DNA of 43,048 nt from Nitrosomonas communis (GTDB lineage: Bacteria; Pseudomonadota; Gammaproteobacteria; Burkholderiales; Nitrosomonadaceae). The notes under the pieces are model-generated. The model did not search any database. It was not told the DNA's origin and saw only the letters and a program-made list of their open reading frames with translations. The position numbers and the translations under genes were made by a program. The stretch spans positions 1 to 43,048 of the forward strand of contig NZ_FOUB01000030.1 in NCBI RefSeq assembly GCF_900114745.1. The letters run 5' to 3'. Below are positions 17,331-27,406 of this stretch, piece by piece. Every line of letters begins with the position of its first letter. Positions within the stretch are counted from its first letter, which is position 1.

Positions 17331-18590
17331 TTATACACGCCGCATTGAATCAAAAAAATCAGCATTACCTTTTGTAGCTTTAATTTTGTCAAGTAAAAAT
17401 GACATTGCGTCCATATCATCCATTGGGTAAAGTAATTTTCGCAATATCCATATTTTCTGTAAGATATCCTGCGGAAGCAATAACTCTTCTCGGCGAGTAC
17501 CCGAACGGTTAACATTAATAGCTGGATAGATACGTTTCTCTGCCATACGCCGATCAAGATGAATTTCCATGTTGCCAGTACCTTTAAACTCTTCGTAAAT
17601 GACATCATCCATGCGTGAGCCGGTATCTACGAGAGCAGTAGCAATAATGGTAAGAGAACCTCCTTCCTCTATATTCCGTGCAGCACCAAAGAAGCGTTTT
17701 GGACGCTGCAATGCATTGGCATCCACCCCCCCTGTTAATACTTTGCCGGAAGCAGGTGCAACCGTATTATAAGCGCGAGCTAAACGAGTGATAGAGTCAA
17801 GTAATATCACCACATCTTTTTTATGCTCCACAAGACGTTTAGCTTTCTCTATGACCATATCGGCGACCTGAACATGCCGCATGGCAGATTCATCAAAAGT
17901 AGATGAAATAACTTCACCTCTGACTGAGCGAATCATTTCTGTAACCTCTTCAGGCCGCTCATCAATTAATAATACCATTAAGATGACATCAGGATAATTA
18001 GCTGCTATTGAATGGGCAATATGCTGCAACATTACTGTTTTTCCCGACTTTGGACTCGCTACTAATAAACCCCGCTGTCCCTTCCCTATAGGAGCAATCA
18101 GATCAATGATCCGACCTGTAATGTTCTCCTCAGATTTGATATCACGTTCTAATACCAAACGTTCGGTGGGGAATAATGGTGTCAAATTTTCAAACAGAAT
18201 TTTTCGTTTGGAGTTTTCTGGCGGCTCATTATTAACCTTGTCAACTTTGACTAATGCAAAATATCGCTCTCCATCTTTGGGGGGACGAATTTCCCCATCG
18301 ACTGAATCACCAGTATGCAAATTAAAGCGTCTAATTTGACTAGGTGAGATATAAATATCATCGGGTCCTGCCAGATAAGAAGTGTCAGGTGAGCGTAGAA
18401 ATCCAAAACCGTCCTGCAAAATTTCCAGGGTTCCTTCTCCAAAGATACTTTCATTTTTACGTGCCTGATTTTTTAGTAAAGCAAAAATCAGATCCTGTTT
18501 TCGCAAACGATTGGCTCCCTCAATTTCATTGGCAACAGCCATTTTTATCAATTCGGAAACATGTAGACTTTTAAGATCAGATAAACGCAT
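17331..18590 (-). CDS. rho: transcription termination factor Rho
   Basis: A 419-aa hexameric RNA-dependent ATPase that releases transcripts from RNA polymerase. The N-terminal helical domain ([18 protein letters not shown]) is followed by the cold-shock-like primary RNA-binding domain ([20 protein letters not shown]), Walker [10 protein letters not shown] near residue 180, Walker [17 protein letters not shown], the secondary-site loop around [12 protein letters not shown], and the C-terminal [17 protein letters not shown] region. Length is typical. trxA lies 149 bp upstream on the same strand. Confidence 0.98.
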   Translation of the reverse strand: MRLSDLKSLHVSELIKMAVANEIEGANRLRKQDLIFALLKNQARKNESIFGEGTLEILQDGFGFLRSPDTSYLAGPDDIYISPSQIRRFNLHTGDSVDGEIRPPKDGERYFALVKVDKVNNEPPENSKRKILFENLTPLFPTERLVLERDIKSEENITGRIIDLIAPIGKGQRGLLVASPKSGKTVMLQHIAHSIAANYPDVILMVLLIDERPEEVTEMIRSVRGEVISSTFDESAMRHVQVADMVIEKAKRLVEHKKDVVILLDSITRLARAYNTVAPASGKVLTGGVDANALQRPKRFFGAARNIEEGGSLTIIATALVDTGSRMDDVIYEEFKGTGNMEIHLDRRMAEKRIYPAINVNRSGTRREELLLPQDILQKIWILRKLLYPMDDMDAMSFLLDKIKATKGNADFFDSMRRV

Positions 18591-18739
18591 GAAGAAACTC
18601 GTAAAAAATGATTGGGATAGAAAATGAAGCTAAAATAATCAGGAAGAGGAGTAACGCCAATAAGGAAAAGTCAAGTTTGGAGCAATAACTCTTTCAGCTA
18701 AAAGCTTATAGAGCGTTTTTATTAGGTAAGTCTAAGATT

Positions 18740-19066
18740 TTATAGATGGCTGTCAATGAATGCTGTCAATTGAGACTTTGAAAGAGCACCAACCTTGGTT
18801 GCTTCAATATTACCATTTTTGAATAACATAAGGGTGGGGATGCCACGAATTCCATATTTTGGAGGAGTCGCTTGATTTTCATCAATATTAAGTTTTGCGA
18901 CTTTAAGTCGACCACTATACTCATTCGCAACTTCATCAAGAATTGGGGCAATCATTTTGCATGGTCCACACCATTCTGCCCAGTAATCAACTAACACTGG
19001 CGTGGTTGATTGTAGTACTTCTGCTTCAAAAGTGGCATCTGTAATATAATGAACATGTTGGCTCAT
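18740..19066 (-). CDS. trxA: thioredoxin 1
   Basis: A 108-aa cytosolic disulfide reductase. The active site WCGPCK has Cys33 and Cys36, and cis-Pro lies in [14 protein letters not shown]. The start ATG 19066 ([10 protein letters not shown]) is preferred because TGAGGA lies 5 nt upstream and the length matches the family; an ATG 15 bp further upstream has no ribosome-binding site. One family oddity is [13 protein letters not shown], where many relatives have [13 protein letters not shown]. It is first in the trxA-rho-rpmE group. Confidence 0.97.
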   Translation of the reverse strand: MSQHVHYITDATFEAEVLQSTTPVLVDYWAEWCGPCKMIAPILDEVANEYSGRLKVAKLNIDENQATPPKYGIRGIPTLMLFKNGNIEATKVGALSKSQLTAFIDSHL

Positions 19067-19412
19067 GAAATCCTCATTCAAATTTTATTTTTCAAGTTAA
19101 TATTGATCAATAGTGCAATACACTAATGAATAGATCTGTCATACAGGACAGCCAATCGAATCTAAGCTGAAATAGAAATGTGCAAGCTTGTGATTGTTAT
19201 ACTATAGAAAATTCCGGTAAATGGGAAGTGTTGTCATACATTACAATTAAACTTCTATAAACCCTACGTAAGACTAACAATACTTAAGAAGCTGACATTA
19301 AATCATAAACTGGCTTGTTAGCCCCAGTTTTATTACTGAAGTTTATTTTATATACAAAAATATGAAGCAGAATCTATATATATTTAACTATTCCACCAAG
19401 AGGCGAATAATC

Positions 19413-20429
19413 ATGCATTTAATAAAGCGTAATTATACCCGTCAAATATTGACCATGCTTATTTGTTCGTTCTTGATTTGCTGGAGTATGGCGCTTATTG
19501 CATCTCCTGTACGCCAGGAAATAAGACAGTTTATTGATGAAATGGTTGCACAACATGGATTCAATCAATCCAAACTTGAAGATATATTTAATAGGGTGCA
19601 ATTCCAGCCAACAATCATTGATTTGATTTCAGTGCCAGCTTCCTCCATACCTTGGAATAAATATCGCGCCCGTTTTATCAATTCCCAGCGCATAAAAAGT
19701 GGCGTCAATTTCTGGAATGAACATGCACAAAAACTGGAGCAAGCAAGTCAAGTATTTGGCGTCCCTGCAGAAATTATTGTTGCCATCATTGGCGTTGAAA
19801 CTGCCTATGGTACAACGACAGGTAAACATCGCGTTATAGACGCATTGACTACTTTAGCATTTGATTTTCCAAGACGCGCTGATTTTTTTAAAAGTGAATT
19901 GGAGCAATACCTGTTACTTGCACAGGAGCAAAATTTCGATCTATTCAGTATCAGAGGTTCTTACGCAGGAGCCATTGGTTTTCCACAATTTATGCCGGGA
20001 AGTTATAGACGCTATGCCATAGATTTTGATGGTGATGGGAAAACTGACTTAACAAGCAATCCCACTGATGCAATTGGTAGTGTCGCTAACTATCTCAAGG
20101 AATATGGGTGGGAAGCAGGAGGACCAATCATAACACGCGCACACGTACCTATTGATAGTAATCATTATCAAGAAATTTTGCTTGCAGGCATTGAACCCAT
20201 TCATCCAGTAAAAAAACTTCGTGCAGCAAATATTATCCCATTGCAGAAAACAGGGGATGAAAGACTAGCAGCACTTATTGAATTAAAAGATGAGGACACG
20301 CATCAATATTGGCTCGGTTTTAAGAATTTCTATGTCATTACACGATATAATCGCAGTACTTTTTACGCAATGTCAGTGCTGCAGCTTGCTGAGGCCATCC
20401 GTGCTGCACGAAATTCAAGTCTGCGATAA
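19413..20429 (+). CDS. mltB: membrane-bound lytic murein transglycosylase B
   Basis: MltB cleaves peptidoglycan glycan strands in the periplasm, leaving 1,6-anhydro-MurNAc ends. From ATG 19413 the protein is 338 aa with a signal segment (ILTMLICSFLICWSMALIAS) near residues 11-30. No lipobox cysteine is clear at the cleavage point, so it may be soluble or anchored by an uncleaved segment. The catalytic Glu is Glu129 in IIGVETAYG. Other motifs are LFSIRGSYAGAIGFPQFMPG and SYRRYAIDFDGDGKTDL. An earlier in-frame ATG at 19362 would add 17 residues, but AAGAGGCG supports 19413. The spacer 19082-19412 contains a 12-bp palindrome (19101-19112) and otherwise nothing firm. Confidence 0.92.
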   Translation: MHLIKRNYTRQILTMLICSFLICWSMALIASPVRQEIRQFIDEMVAQHGFNQSKLEDIFNRVQFQPTIIDLISVPASSIPWNKYRARFINSQRIKSGVNFWNEHAQKLEQASQVFGVPAEIIVAIIGVETAYGTTTGKHRVIDALTTLAFDFPRRADFFKSELEQYLLLAQEQNFDLFSIRGSYAGAIGFPQFMPGSYRRYAIDFDGDGKTDLTSNPTDAIGSVANYLKEYGWEAGGPIITRAHVPIDSNHYQEILLAGIEPIHPVKKLRAANIIPLQKTGDERLAALIELKDEDTHQYWLGFKNFYVITRYNRSTFYAMSVLQLAEAIRAARNSSLR

Positions 20430-20606
20430 AATAGTTATTTAGCTATGAATAAGTTTAATTTCAAGATAACTTGTGCGCCGGACTAGTACATTCGGCTGCT
20501 GGGATGATTTTCAGAAGATAAGTTACTTCTCCGGATAATCAATGTATTTTATTGCCACCCGTAAGCTTTAATCTTAATCTATCTTAATTTACGGATAAAA
20601 TGTTCT

Positions 20607-21695
20607 CTATTCTTGAGCATCTGTATAATTTTCTTTTTTAAATACTACAAGATGATCAGCTTCTAACCTGATACCGATTTTCTCATCAATCGCATGATTA
20701 TGATGACTCGAAATGAGCGATAATAGAGTCCTTCCACTGGTTAATTTCAACGTATAAAGAATTTCAGCACCTCGAAATGCTTTATGTATGACCATGGCTT
20801 GTAAAGTACTTTGTTGATCGTATACAATATCGTCTGGTCGAATTAATACCTCTACTTCAGTTCCGGCAAGATAAATGGCATCATCTAATTCGTACTGATG
20901 ATAAATATCTTCCGTTAAAATCCCTAGTTCTATTTCGATCTTCCCTGGGGAAAGCATTTTCCCAGGGAGAAAAATACCTTGCCCGATAAAATTGGCAACA
21001 AAGCGATTGGCAGGGCGATGATATAAATTATAGGCCGTATCCCATTGCATAATTTTCCCTTGATGCATGACGCCAATTACATCTGCCACAGAGAAAGCTT
21101 CGTCTTGATTATGCGTTACCAGGATAGCAGTAATATGCAGACTCTTTAGAATATCGCATATTTCTAAACTTAAACGCTCCCGTAAGCTGATATCCAGATT
21201 AGAAAAAGGTTCATCTAGTAGCAATAAATCAGGATGCGGCGCCAGCGCTCGGGCTAAGGCTACCCGTTGTTGCTGCCCGCCGGAAAGCTCATGAGGATAC
21301 TTGTTAGCCTCTTCTGCAAGACCCACAATTTGTAGCATCTTGGCTACACGTTGCATACGCTCAGTCGGATGATTGCGGTGCAATCCAAACCCTACATTTG
21401 CTGCTACTGTCAGATGAGGAAACAAAGCATAATCCTGAAATACCATACCAACATGTCTTTGCTCGGGTGGAAGGCTAAAGTTAGCACGACTCACAACCAT
21501 GCCGTTAAGTAATATTTCACCCTCCATTAATGGCTCAAAACCTGCAATACAGCGTAATACAGTAGTTTTCCCACAACCGCTGGGCCCTAACAAGCACCCG
21601 ATCTCCCCTTTTCTTAAATCAAATGATAAATGGCTAATGGTTGTCTGCTTACCATAAGCATGTTGAATTTGATCTAATTTCAGTAAGGTATCCAC
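20607..21695 (-). CDS. fbpC: ferric-iron ABC transporter, ATP-binding protein
   Basis: A 362-aa ATPase of the FbpC/FutC type that powers Fe3+ import across the inner membrane. Walker A GPSGCGKTT lies near residue 40, then QDYALFPHLTVAANV (Q-loop), signature LSGGQQQRVALARALA, Walker B LLLLDEPFSNLD and the H-loop VTHNQDEAFSVAD. A C-terminal TOBE-like domain follows after about residue 240. The start is GTG 21695, 3 bp after the permease stop, so the two are probably translationally coupled. It is last in the fbpA-B-C order. Iron specificity is inferred from the binding protein. Confidence 0.87.
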   Translation of the reverse strand: MDTLLKLDQIQHAYGKQTTISHLSFDLRKGEIGCLLGPSGCGKTTVLRCIAGFEPLMEGEILLNGMVVSRANFSLPPEQRHVGMVFQDYALFPHLTVAANVGFGLHRNHPTERMQRVAKMLQIVGLAEEANKYPHELSGGQQQRVALARALAPHPDLLLLDEPFSNLDISLRERLSLEICDILKSLHITAILVTHNQDEAFSVADVIGVMHQGKIMQWDTAYNLYHRPANRFVANFIGQGIFLPGKMLSPGKIEIELGILTEDIYHQYELDDAIYLAGTEVEVLIRPDDIVYDQQSTLQAMVIHKAFRGAEILYTLKLTSGRTLLSLISSHHNHAIDEKIGIRLEADHLVVFKKENYTDAQE

Positions 21696-21698
21696 AAG

Positions 21699-23375
21699 CT
21701 ATTTATCTGTTTGTCGCATCAATAAAATAATAGGAACCAATCCAGCCAAAACTAACGTCACGGCAGGTAATGCAGCCTGCTGCCATTCACCCTCTGAAGT
21801 CAATGAAAAAATACGTACAGCCAATGTATCCCAACCAAAGGGACGAGTCATCAAAGTGATGGGCATTTCCTTCATGACATCTACGAAAACCAGCGCAGCA
21901 GCGGTAAATATTCCCGTTTTCAACATCGGTAAGTGAACACTTCGAAGCACAGCCCAACTGGTCAGACCAAAACCCATCGCTGCCTCATCTATACTGCGCG
22001 TAATGCGTTGCATAGCACTGTCTATGGGATAGTGACCAACAGCAAGAAAGCGTGTCATGTAAGCTATCAGCATTACACCGACTGTGCCTTGAATCAATAA
22101 ACCAGCTTCAATTTGAAATAGGGTTAACAGCCATTCATTCAACTGATCATCTAACCAGGCAAGTGGAATAAAAATACCTACTGCTAATACTGCACCTGGC
22201 AGAGCATAACCTATCGTTGCAATACGGACTGCGATTCGTGTGAAAGTATTGGAATAAAGGCGAACTGCATAAACTAATAATATGGCAACAAAACAAGTAA
22301 TCAGTGTGGCCATGACTGATAACAGAATTGAATGCAAGAGAAATTCCAGATAACGTTGATTAAAGCTCTGCATTAAAGAATGAGCAGCCCAGCCACCCAA
22401 TTGCATGATGGGCAGCACAAATGCAAAAAATAAAACACTTGCAGCAAAGCAGGTCGCCACACTCGCTTTCCAACCTGAAAGTACGAGACGATCCGCGCGT
22501 GAACTTCTCTTTGTTTCAGCGAAGCGCATTCTCGCTCGAAATTGCTGCTCAATAATAATGAGTACGAAAACCAGGATGATCAGTAACGATGCAAGCTGAG
22601 AAGCTGCAGGTAAGGAAAACATCCCAAACCATGCTTTATAGATCGCCGTGGTAAATGTATCGTAATTAAACACAGAAACGGTCCCAAAATCTGCAAGAGT
22701 TTCCATGAGCGTCAGCATGATGCCGCCTGCAATCCATGGGCGGGCCATCGGTAACGCTACTTTGAAGAACCCTTGTTTACGGTTAAGGCCCAGTGATTGA
22801 GCCACTTCCAGCAAACGCTTTCCTTGCGTTAGAAATGCATTGCGTGCCATTAAATAAACATAGGGATAGAAAGCCAGAATCATAACAACTGTCACCCCCC
22901 CTCCTCCGTATAAATCAGGAAACCAGGGTAACTCTGATCCTAGCCAAGTGCGTAAAGCTGTCTGAATGGGACCGGTATAATCAAACAGACCGAGTACAAT
23001 AAATGCAGTCACATAGGCTGGAATGGCTAATGGCAGTAATAAAGCCCAGGAAAAGAACCTGCTGCCCGGAAACTCATATATTGCGGTAAGCCACGCAAGG
23101 CTGATACCCAACAATGACGTCCCAACAACAACTCCCAATGAGAGCCAAAATGTGTTGATTAATAAGGTAGAAAGTGCAGTTTCAACAAGATGCTTCCAGA
23201 CATCGTCCGCTGGCATTAGAAATGAAGAAAAAACAACAACGACGGGAATGAGTATCAGTGCTGCAACAAGAAACGGAATTAGCCGCCAAAAACTTGCTTT
23301 GCGGTTTAAGAAAAACAAGGGCCGGCTAATTTCTGTGTTTTTATTTTCTATTGCAGCATATTTTTCACTATTCAC
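21699..23375 (-). CDS. fbpB: ferric-iron ABC transporter, permease
   Basis: A 558-aa inner-membrane protein with two fused permease halves and about 12 membrane segments, as in FbpB/SfuB and ThiP. Each half carries an EAA-type loop: MEVAQSLGLNRKQGFFKVALP-like sequence in the first half (LLEVAQSLGLNRKQGFFKV) and EAAMGFGLTSWAVLRSVHLP in the second. The start is GTG 23375 with AGTAGG upstream, 14 bp after fbpA. It forms the channel for iron handed over by the periplasmic binding protein. Confidence 0.87.
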   Translation of the reverse strand: MNSEKYAAIENKNTEISRPLFFLNRKASFWRLIPFLVAALILIPVVVVFSSFLMPADDVWKHLVETALSTLLINTFWLSLGVVVGTSLLGISLAWLTAIYEFPGSRFFSWALLLPLAIPAYVTAFIVLGLFDYTGPIQTALRTWLGSELPWFPDLYGGGGVTVVMILAFYPYVYLMARNAFLTQGKRLLEVAQSLGLNRKQGFFKVALPMARPWIAGGIMLTLMETLADFGTVSVFNYDTFTTAIYKAWFGMFSLPAASQLASLLIILVFVLIIIEQQFRARMRFAETKRSSRADRLVLSGWKASVATCFAASVLFFAFVLPIMQLGGWAAHSLMQSFNQRYLEFLLHSILLSVMATLITCFVAILLVYAVRLYSNTFTRIAVRIATIGYALPGAVLAVGIFIPLAWLDDQLNEWLLTLFQIEAGLLIQGTVGVMLIAYMTRFLAVGHYPIDSAMQRITRSIDEAAMGFGLTSWAVLRSVHLPMLKTGIFTAAALVFVDVMKEMPITLMTRPFGWDTLAVRIFSLTSEGEWQQAALPAVTLVLAGLVPIILLMRQTDK

Positions 23376-23389
23376 ATGTACCTACTAGT

Positions 23390-24406
23390 TTATCGATAAC
23401 CAGCACGATCCATTAACTTTATTGCTGCTGTTTGCAATTCCCCTGCTTTGACTAAGTTCATTGGATTTTGTTTAAACTCACCCCAAGCTGCAACCATTTT
23501 ACTGGGCTTAATCTTAGGATTGACAGGGTATTCCATATTGACGTCAGCAAATAAATTTTGCGCTTTCTCTGAAGATAAAAATTCCAGTAATTTGACGGCT
23601 GCATGCTCATTCTTGCTGAATTGAGTAACGCCGGCTCCTGAAATATTGACGTGAACACCGCTATTTTTCTGATTGGGCCAGAAGATGGCTAAAGGTAAAT
23701 CAGGATTGCTTTCCATCAATCTGCCATAATAATAAGTATTAACCAGAGCCACATCGCATCGTCCTGCTGCTACAAATTCCAGGGTTCTTGTATCATCAGA
23801 CAAAGGCTCAGTTGCGAGATTATCGACCCAACCTTTCACAATTCTTTCAGTTTCAGCTTCCCCATGCTCGGCAATCATCATCGCAACAAGCGATTGATTA
23901 TAAACTTTTTTCGAGGTGCGCAAGCATAATCTCCCCTTCCATTTCGGATCTGCCAGATCCTCATAGGTAAAAAGCTCTGACGGTTTTACTTTTTGCGTAT
24001 TGTAGACGATAGTGCGAGCCCGAACTGAAAGACCAAACCACTGCCCTTGCGGATCTCGTAAATGAGCAGGAATATTTGCTTCCAGCATAGAAGAAGAAAC
24101 AGATTTTAATAGTCCCGCCCGTGCTGCTTCCCATAAATTCCCCGCATCTGCAGTAATGAGAACATCGGCTGGAGTTTTTTTTCCTTCAGCTTTAAGTCTG
24201 GCCAATAAAGCGCCTTCCTTGTCTGTCGTAAATTTAACCTCAATACCTGTTTCTCTGGTAAAAGCATCGAACATCGGCTTGATAAGCTCTTCAATTCTTG
24301 CTGAATATACTACGACCTGCTCTGCCTGGGCTACATTGATTACCAGTAGGGAAACAAAACAGTATGCAATGACAAAAAAACGTTTAATAGAAAATAGTTT
24401 GCACAT
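23390..24406 (-). CDS. fbpA: periplasmic ferric-iron binding protein
   Basis: A 338-aa solute-binding protein with an N-terminal signal peptide (FFVIAYCFVSLLVINVAQA, cleavage near residue 28). The mature start EQVVVYSARIEELIKPMFDA is typical of FbpA/FutA proteins. NTYYYGRLMESNPDLP holds the tyrosine cluster that binds Fe3+ in this family, and TADAGNLWEAARAGLL is also conserved. It delivers iron from the periplasm to FbpBC. It is first of the operon, and a candidate Fur box lies 73-91 bp upstream, as expected for iron-repressed uptake. Confidence 0.92.
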   Translation of the reverse strand: MCKLFSIKRFFVIAYCFVSLLVINVAQAEQVVVYSARIEELIKPMFDAFTRETGIEVKFTTDKEGALLARLKAEGKKTPADVLITADAGNLWEAARAGLLKSVSSSMLEANIPAHLRDPQGQWFGLSVRARTIVYNTQKVKPSELFTYEDLADPKWKGRLCLRTSKKVYNQSLVAMMIAEHGEAETERIVKGWVDNLATEPLSDDTRTLEFVAAGRCDVALVNTYYYGRLMESNPDLPLAIFWPNQKNSGVHVNISGAGVTQFSKNEHAAVKLLEFLSSEKAQNLFADVNMEYPVNPKIKPSKMVAAWGEFKQNPMNLVKAGELQTAAIKLMDRAGYR

Positions 24407-24478
24407 TTATTTAAATATGAAGCATGAGAATGTCAGAAAGTAAAATCATAGCTTACAAAATTTTGAACAATTATACTA

Positions 24479-24497
24479 TGAATAAGAATTGTTATCA
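24479..24497 (-). promoter_or_regulatory. candidate Fur box upstream of fbpA
   Basis: On the fbpA strand the 19-mer is TGATAACAATTCTTATTCA, an imperfect dyad resembling the Fur consensus (GATAATGATAATCATTATC) mainly in its outer arms. Position, 73-91 bp before the fbpA start, is suitable. It also lies just past the end of ald. The match is moderate, so this is a suggestion only. Confidence 0.35.
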
Positions 24498-24523
24498 GTT
24501 GTGCCTTCTTCAAAAAGTAATGC

Positions 24524-25654
24524 TTATCCTAATCCAGAAGATGCAGTATTAATTGCCTGCAATGGCGGCGTATATTTCAATCCAAACGCCTCTGCTACAG
24601 CGGGATGCGTCAAGAAACCGCGATGTATATTGAGGCCATGCAGCAAAGTGCGATTATGACGTACAGCATCTAGACCTTCATTTGCGAGGTGCACTACATA
24701 AGCTGCCGTCTGATTATTCAGTGCAAAGGTACTCGTGCGAGGGACAGCTCCTGGCATGTTAGTAACGCAATAATGCAAGATCCCATCCAATTCATAAACC
24801 GGATCACTATGAGTAGTAGGGTGAGTGGTCTCAACGCATCCCCCCTGATCAACTGCCACATCAACGATAACCGACCCTCTGCGCATATGTGACAACATCT
24901 CTTTTGTTATCAGCCAAGGCGCTCGTCCCCCCGGAATAAGCACTGCACCAATAACAAGGTCGGCTTGATAAACGATTTCTTTAATATTGAATCTGTCACT
25001 CATACGCGTCAGTAATTGCCCACGAAAAATATCATCTAAGTATTTCAACCGCATATGATTCACGTCCAGTACAGTCACCTGAGCACCCATTCCAACCGCA
25101 ACTCTGGCAGCATTGGCACCTACAATACCTGCTCCCAGAATGGCAACATTGGCTGGTGCTACTCCAGGAACTCCCCCCATCAGGATGCCACGGCCGCCTA
25201 ATGTTTTAAGCAAGTACGTCGCGCCTATTTGTACTGCCATTCTTCCGGCTACTTCACTCATTGGCGCTAACAAAGGTAACTCACCTGATTCAATTTGCAC
25301 AGTTTCATAGGCGATGCCAGTCGTTCCTGCAGTCATCATTGTATCAGTCAGCATTTTATTCGAAGCCAGATGCAGGTAAGTAAAAAGAATTAAATCTTGA
25401 CGCAAATAGCGATATTCTTGCTCAATGGGTTCTTTTACCTTCACCACCATTTGAGCAGACCAAGCATCCTCGGCATGAGGAACAATATCAGCGCCAGCCG
25501 ACTGGTAATCTCCATCAGTAAAAGAACTTCCGTCCCCTGCTCCGGCTTGTACCCGAACCTGATGCCCGTGTTCTATTAACGTGTGTACGGTACCGGGCGA
25601 CATCCCGACTCGATATTCATTATCTTTAATTTCCTTGGGTAATCCAATGATCAT
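24524..25654 (-). CDS. ald: alanine dehydrogenase
   Basis: A 376-aa enzyme that interconverts L-alanine and pyruvate plus ammonia with NAD. N-terminal MIIGLPKEIKDNEYRVGMSP is diagnostic, followed by MVVKVKEPIEQEY, the MSEVAGRMAVQIGA segment and the nucleotide-binding loop VAILGAGIVGANAARVAVGMGA. Further on are DVAVDQGGCVETTHPTTHSDP and NMPGAVPRTSTFALNN. The start ATG 25654 has AGGA about 8 nt upstream; a TTG one codon earlier is less likely. It is monocistronic. In an organism living on ammonia it could serve assimilation or amino-acid turnover; direction is not evident. Confidence 0.95.
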   Translation of the reverse strand: MIIGLPKEIKDNEYRVGMSPGTVHTLIEHGHQVRVQAGAGDGSSFTDGDYQSAGADIVPHAEDAWSAQMVVKVKEPIEQEYRYLRQDLILFTYLHLASNKMLTDTMMTAGTTGIAYETVQIESGELPLLAPMSEVAGRMAVQIGATYLLKTLGGRGILMGGVPGVAPANVAILGAGIVGANAARVAVGMGAQVTVLDVNHMRLKYLDDIFRGQLLTRMSDRFNIKEIVYQADLVIGAVLIPGGRAPWLITKEMLSHMRRGSVIVDVAVDQGGCVETTHPTTHSDPVYELDGILHYCVTNMPGAVPRTSTFALNNQTAAYVVHLANEGLDAVRHNRTLLHGLNIHRGFLTHPAVAEAFGLKYTPPLQAINTASSGLG

Positions 25655-25913
25655 CAATTGATTCCTAGTTTTTGTTAGTCAGAATGGCTCTTTTACTCTT
25701 TTTATGTCCCCATTCATAGCGTCATCTATTTGCTAGACTACTGTGACATTTTAAAAATTCTGATTTGTCAGGAGTTTTGAACAAATCTAATTCAAAATAA
25801 TCTATGTGTAATAGCTTATTACTTTTTCCGCTGAAATAAATATAACCCAAAAGTTTTTATTCAAAGACTAATTTCACTTTTTTTACTTAACTCAGATTTT
25901 CCATTAGCAACAA
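25655..25913. other. spacer upstream of ald
   Basis: AT-rich, non-coding. It should contain the ald promoter, but I see no clear pair of hexamers. Confidence 0.3.
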
Positions 25914-26990
25914 TTAAGGGGTGAATATTGCGCTGAATTTAACGGGAACATCAAATATTTTGGACTTATCCCAAAGACTATTGATCCATTCACGCTGTTG
26001 CATAGCAACTGCCAGGCTGATAATCTTTTTTTGTCCTCCGTGGGTTAACCGTGGGTTAATATAGCCAGCTTTGGCAAAGAGTACATAGCGCAGCGTTTTG
26101 AGGATATGCTAGACATCAGATTTGCCTCACACCCTATTACTTCGTAATACTGCCTGATGAGACGAACTCATCAAATTACAGGCTGGCATGACTGTCAGCA
26201 AAGCAGATTGAGTAACCTAGAAATTCCTGGGGTTAAAACTTTCATCGCCAAAATCATATTTTATTCCTTGATATGGTTTTTCTAGTCAGCACGGCCAATG
26301 ATACAAACGCCAAAGCTTGGCTTTAGGTAAATTCATATTAGTAACCAGTGCATTGTAATGATATTGAGCAAAAACCGGATCATCGGCAAATAAAGACAAT
26401 GCTTTGCCCCTGGCATTAGACTGCTCATCAATTTTCTGCCGAATCCCTACCACCTGGTGCGGTTTTTTTTTCCAACTGGGCGCCTGATAGTCAAAAGCAA
26501 TCAGCTCTATGCCATCGTTCAGTGCCCACCAGCTTATTTCTTCTACCAGTGTGCTCCTGGTAATGGCTAATGGAGGGGCAAGGCAACCAAATAATGCATG
26601 CTACGCCGGTCTAAGTCATCCAGAAACGCACTATCACTCAAATCACTATCCGCCCGAAGCAACGAGACCTGTTTATCAACCGGCTTATATAAACTGTCCT
26701 CCAAAAAGGCCAATGCATTATTAGCTCCATGGCTGTTGCCCGGCCTTGGCCATGAATTGGCTACTATACGAATATCTGCGACAAAAGCCATCAAGAGGTG
26801 ATGAGAATAACGCCTGTGCTTGCGCGGATTGTAACCTCGCGCCCGCCTTCTTGTTACCGATAGCGTACCATTACCGTTGAAGCCGGAGCTAGTGTTAATC
26901 CGTCAACGTGAAGATTACCAGAAAACCAGTGGTGTAAATTTCCAAATACCCGCATATTCATGCCTCCATCTAACTTCCTGAATACCCGCA
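25914..26990 (-). pseudogene. IS1380-family transposase, heavily decayed
   Basis: Read on the minus strand, successive frames give one transposase. GNLHVDGLTLAPASTVMVRYR holds the first catalytic Asp region in decayed form. It is followed by GARGYNPRKHRRYSHHLLMAF, RPGNSHGANNALAFLEDSL, LLRADSDLSDSAFLDDLDRR, and IRQKIDEQSNARGKALSLFA with YHYNALVTNM. The C-terminal part is LKTLRYVLFAKAGYINPRL and WINSLWDKSKIFDVPVKFSA, ending TAA at 25914. Several frameshifts and stops interrupt it. The N-terminal limit (about 26990) is uncertain, and terminal repeats were not found. Plus-strand frames here, such as 26509-26801, are antisense shadows. Confidence 0.75.
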
Positions 26991-27106
26991 TGATTCTGTG
27001 AAATCAGGCGAAAATCTTCTAAGAGTAAAAACTGGAAGCTGTTGAGTCAGCATTATTCGAATATATTTCGCGACAGTTTCTCGCCAACCAAACTTGAAAA
27101 GGTTGA

Positions 27107-27302
27107 CTAGGGCAAATTTTTGAAAAGCGCAGGATCAAGCAGGAGAGTTTCGACATCATAACTATAATCTTCCATGCTATCACTTACTTGGCTGACTGGT
27201 CGCAGGGGTAAGGAAATAATTAAATACATACATTTCATAGGGTTTTTCATCTGGTTTCTTTGAAACGTGAATACGTTTTACATTAAGAATTAATATTTTC
27301 AT
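27107..27302 (-). pseudogene. broken phage-like small ORF divergent from the DUF3693 regulator
   Basis: ATG 27302 with CAGGAG upstream starts a 40-codon frame (MKILILNVKRIHVSKKPDEK, then PYEMYVFNYFLTPATSQPSK) that stops at 27180. The apparent continuation MEDYSYDVETLLLDPALFKNLP lies in the next frame (27175-27107). The pattern recalls small single-strand DNA-binding or replication-associated proteins of filamentous phages, but I do not recognise a specific family. It is divergent from the regulator at 27407 across a shared promoter region, the usual layout for a phage switch. The IS1380 debris begins shortly beyond its end. Confidence 0.4.
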
Positions 27303-27330
27303 ACTTTCTCCTGATAATTAATATCCTTGT

Positions 27331-27359
27331 TTGACTTATGGGGATATGAAAAGTATGAT
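27331..27359 (+). promoter_or_regulatory. sigma-70 promoter of the DUF3693-type regulator
   Basis: -35 TTGACT (27331-27336), a 17-bp spacer and -10 TATGAT (27354-27359) form the best sigma-70 match noticed in this region. It lies 48 bp before ATG 27407. Confidence 0.7.
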
Positions 27360-27375
27360 TAATTAACAATTGAAC

Positions 27376-27391
27376 GTATCAATTTTGATAC
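27376..27391. promoter_or_regulatory. 16-bp palindrome, probable operator
   Basis: GTATCAA-TT-TTGATAC is a perfect 7-2-7 inverted repeat between the -10 element and the Shine-Dalgarno of the regulator gene. Its position suits autorepression by the helix-turn-helix product, or control of the divergent phage-like ORF. Confidence 0.5.
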
Positions 27392-27406
27392 ATAAAGGAG
27401 GAAAAT

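Noticed and set aside
19101..19112. TATTGATCAATA as an FNR site upstream of trxA and mltB
   Set aside because: The half-sites TTGAT and ATCAA overlap and lack the 4-bp spacer that FNR needs.
26509..26801. Plus-strand frames over the IS1380 region
   Set aside because: The minus strand carries recognisable IS1380 sequence; these are antisense.
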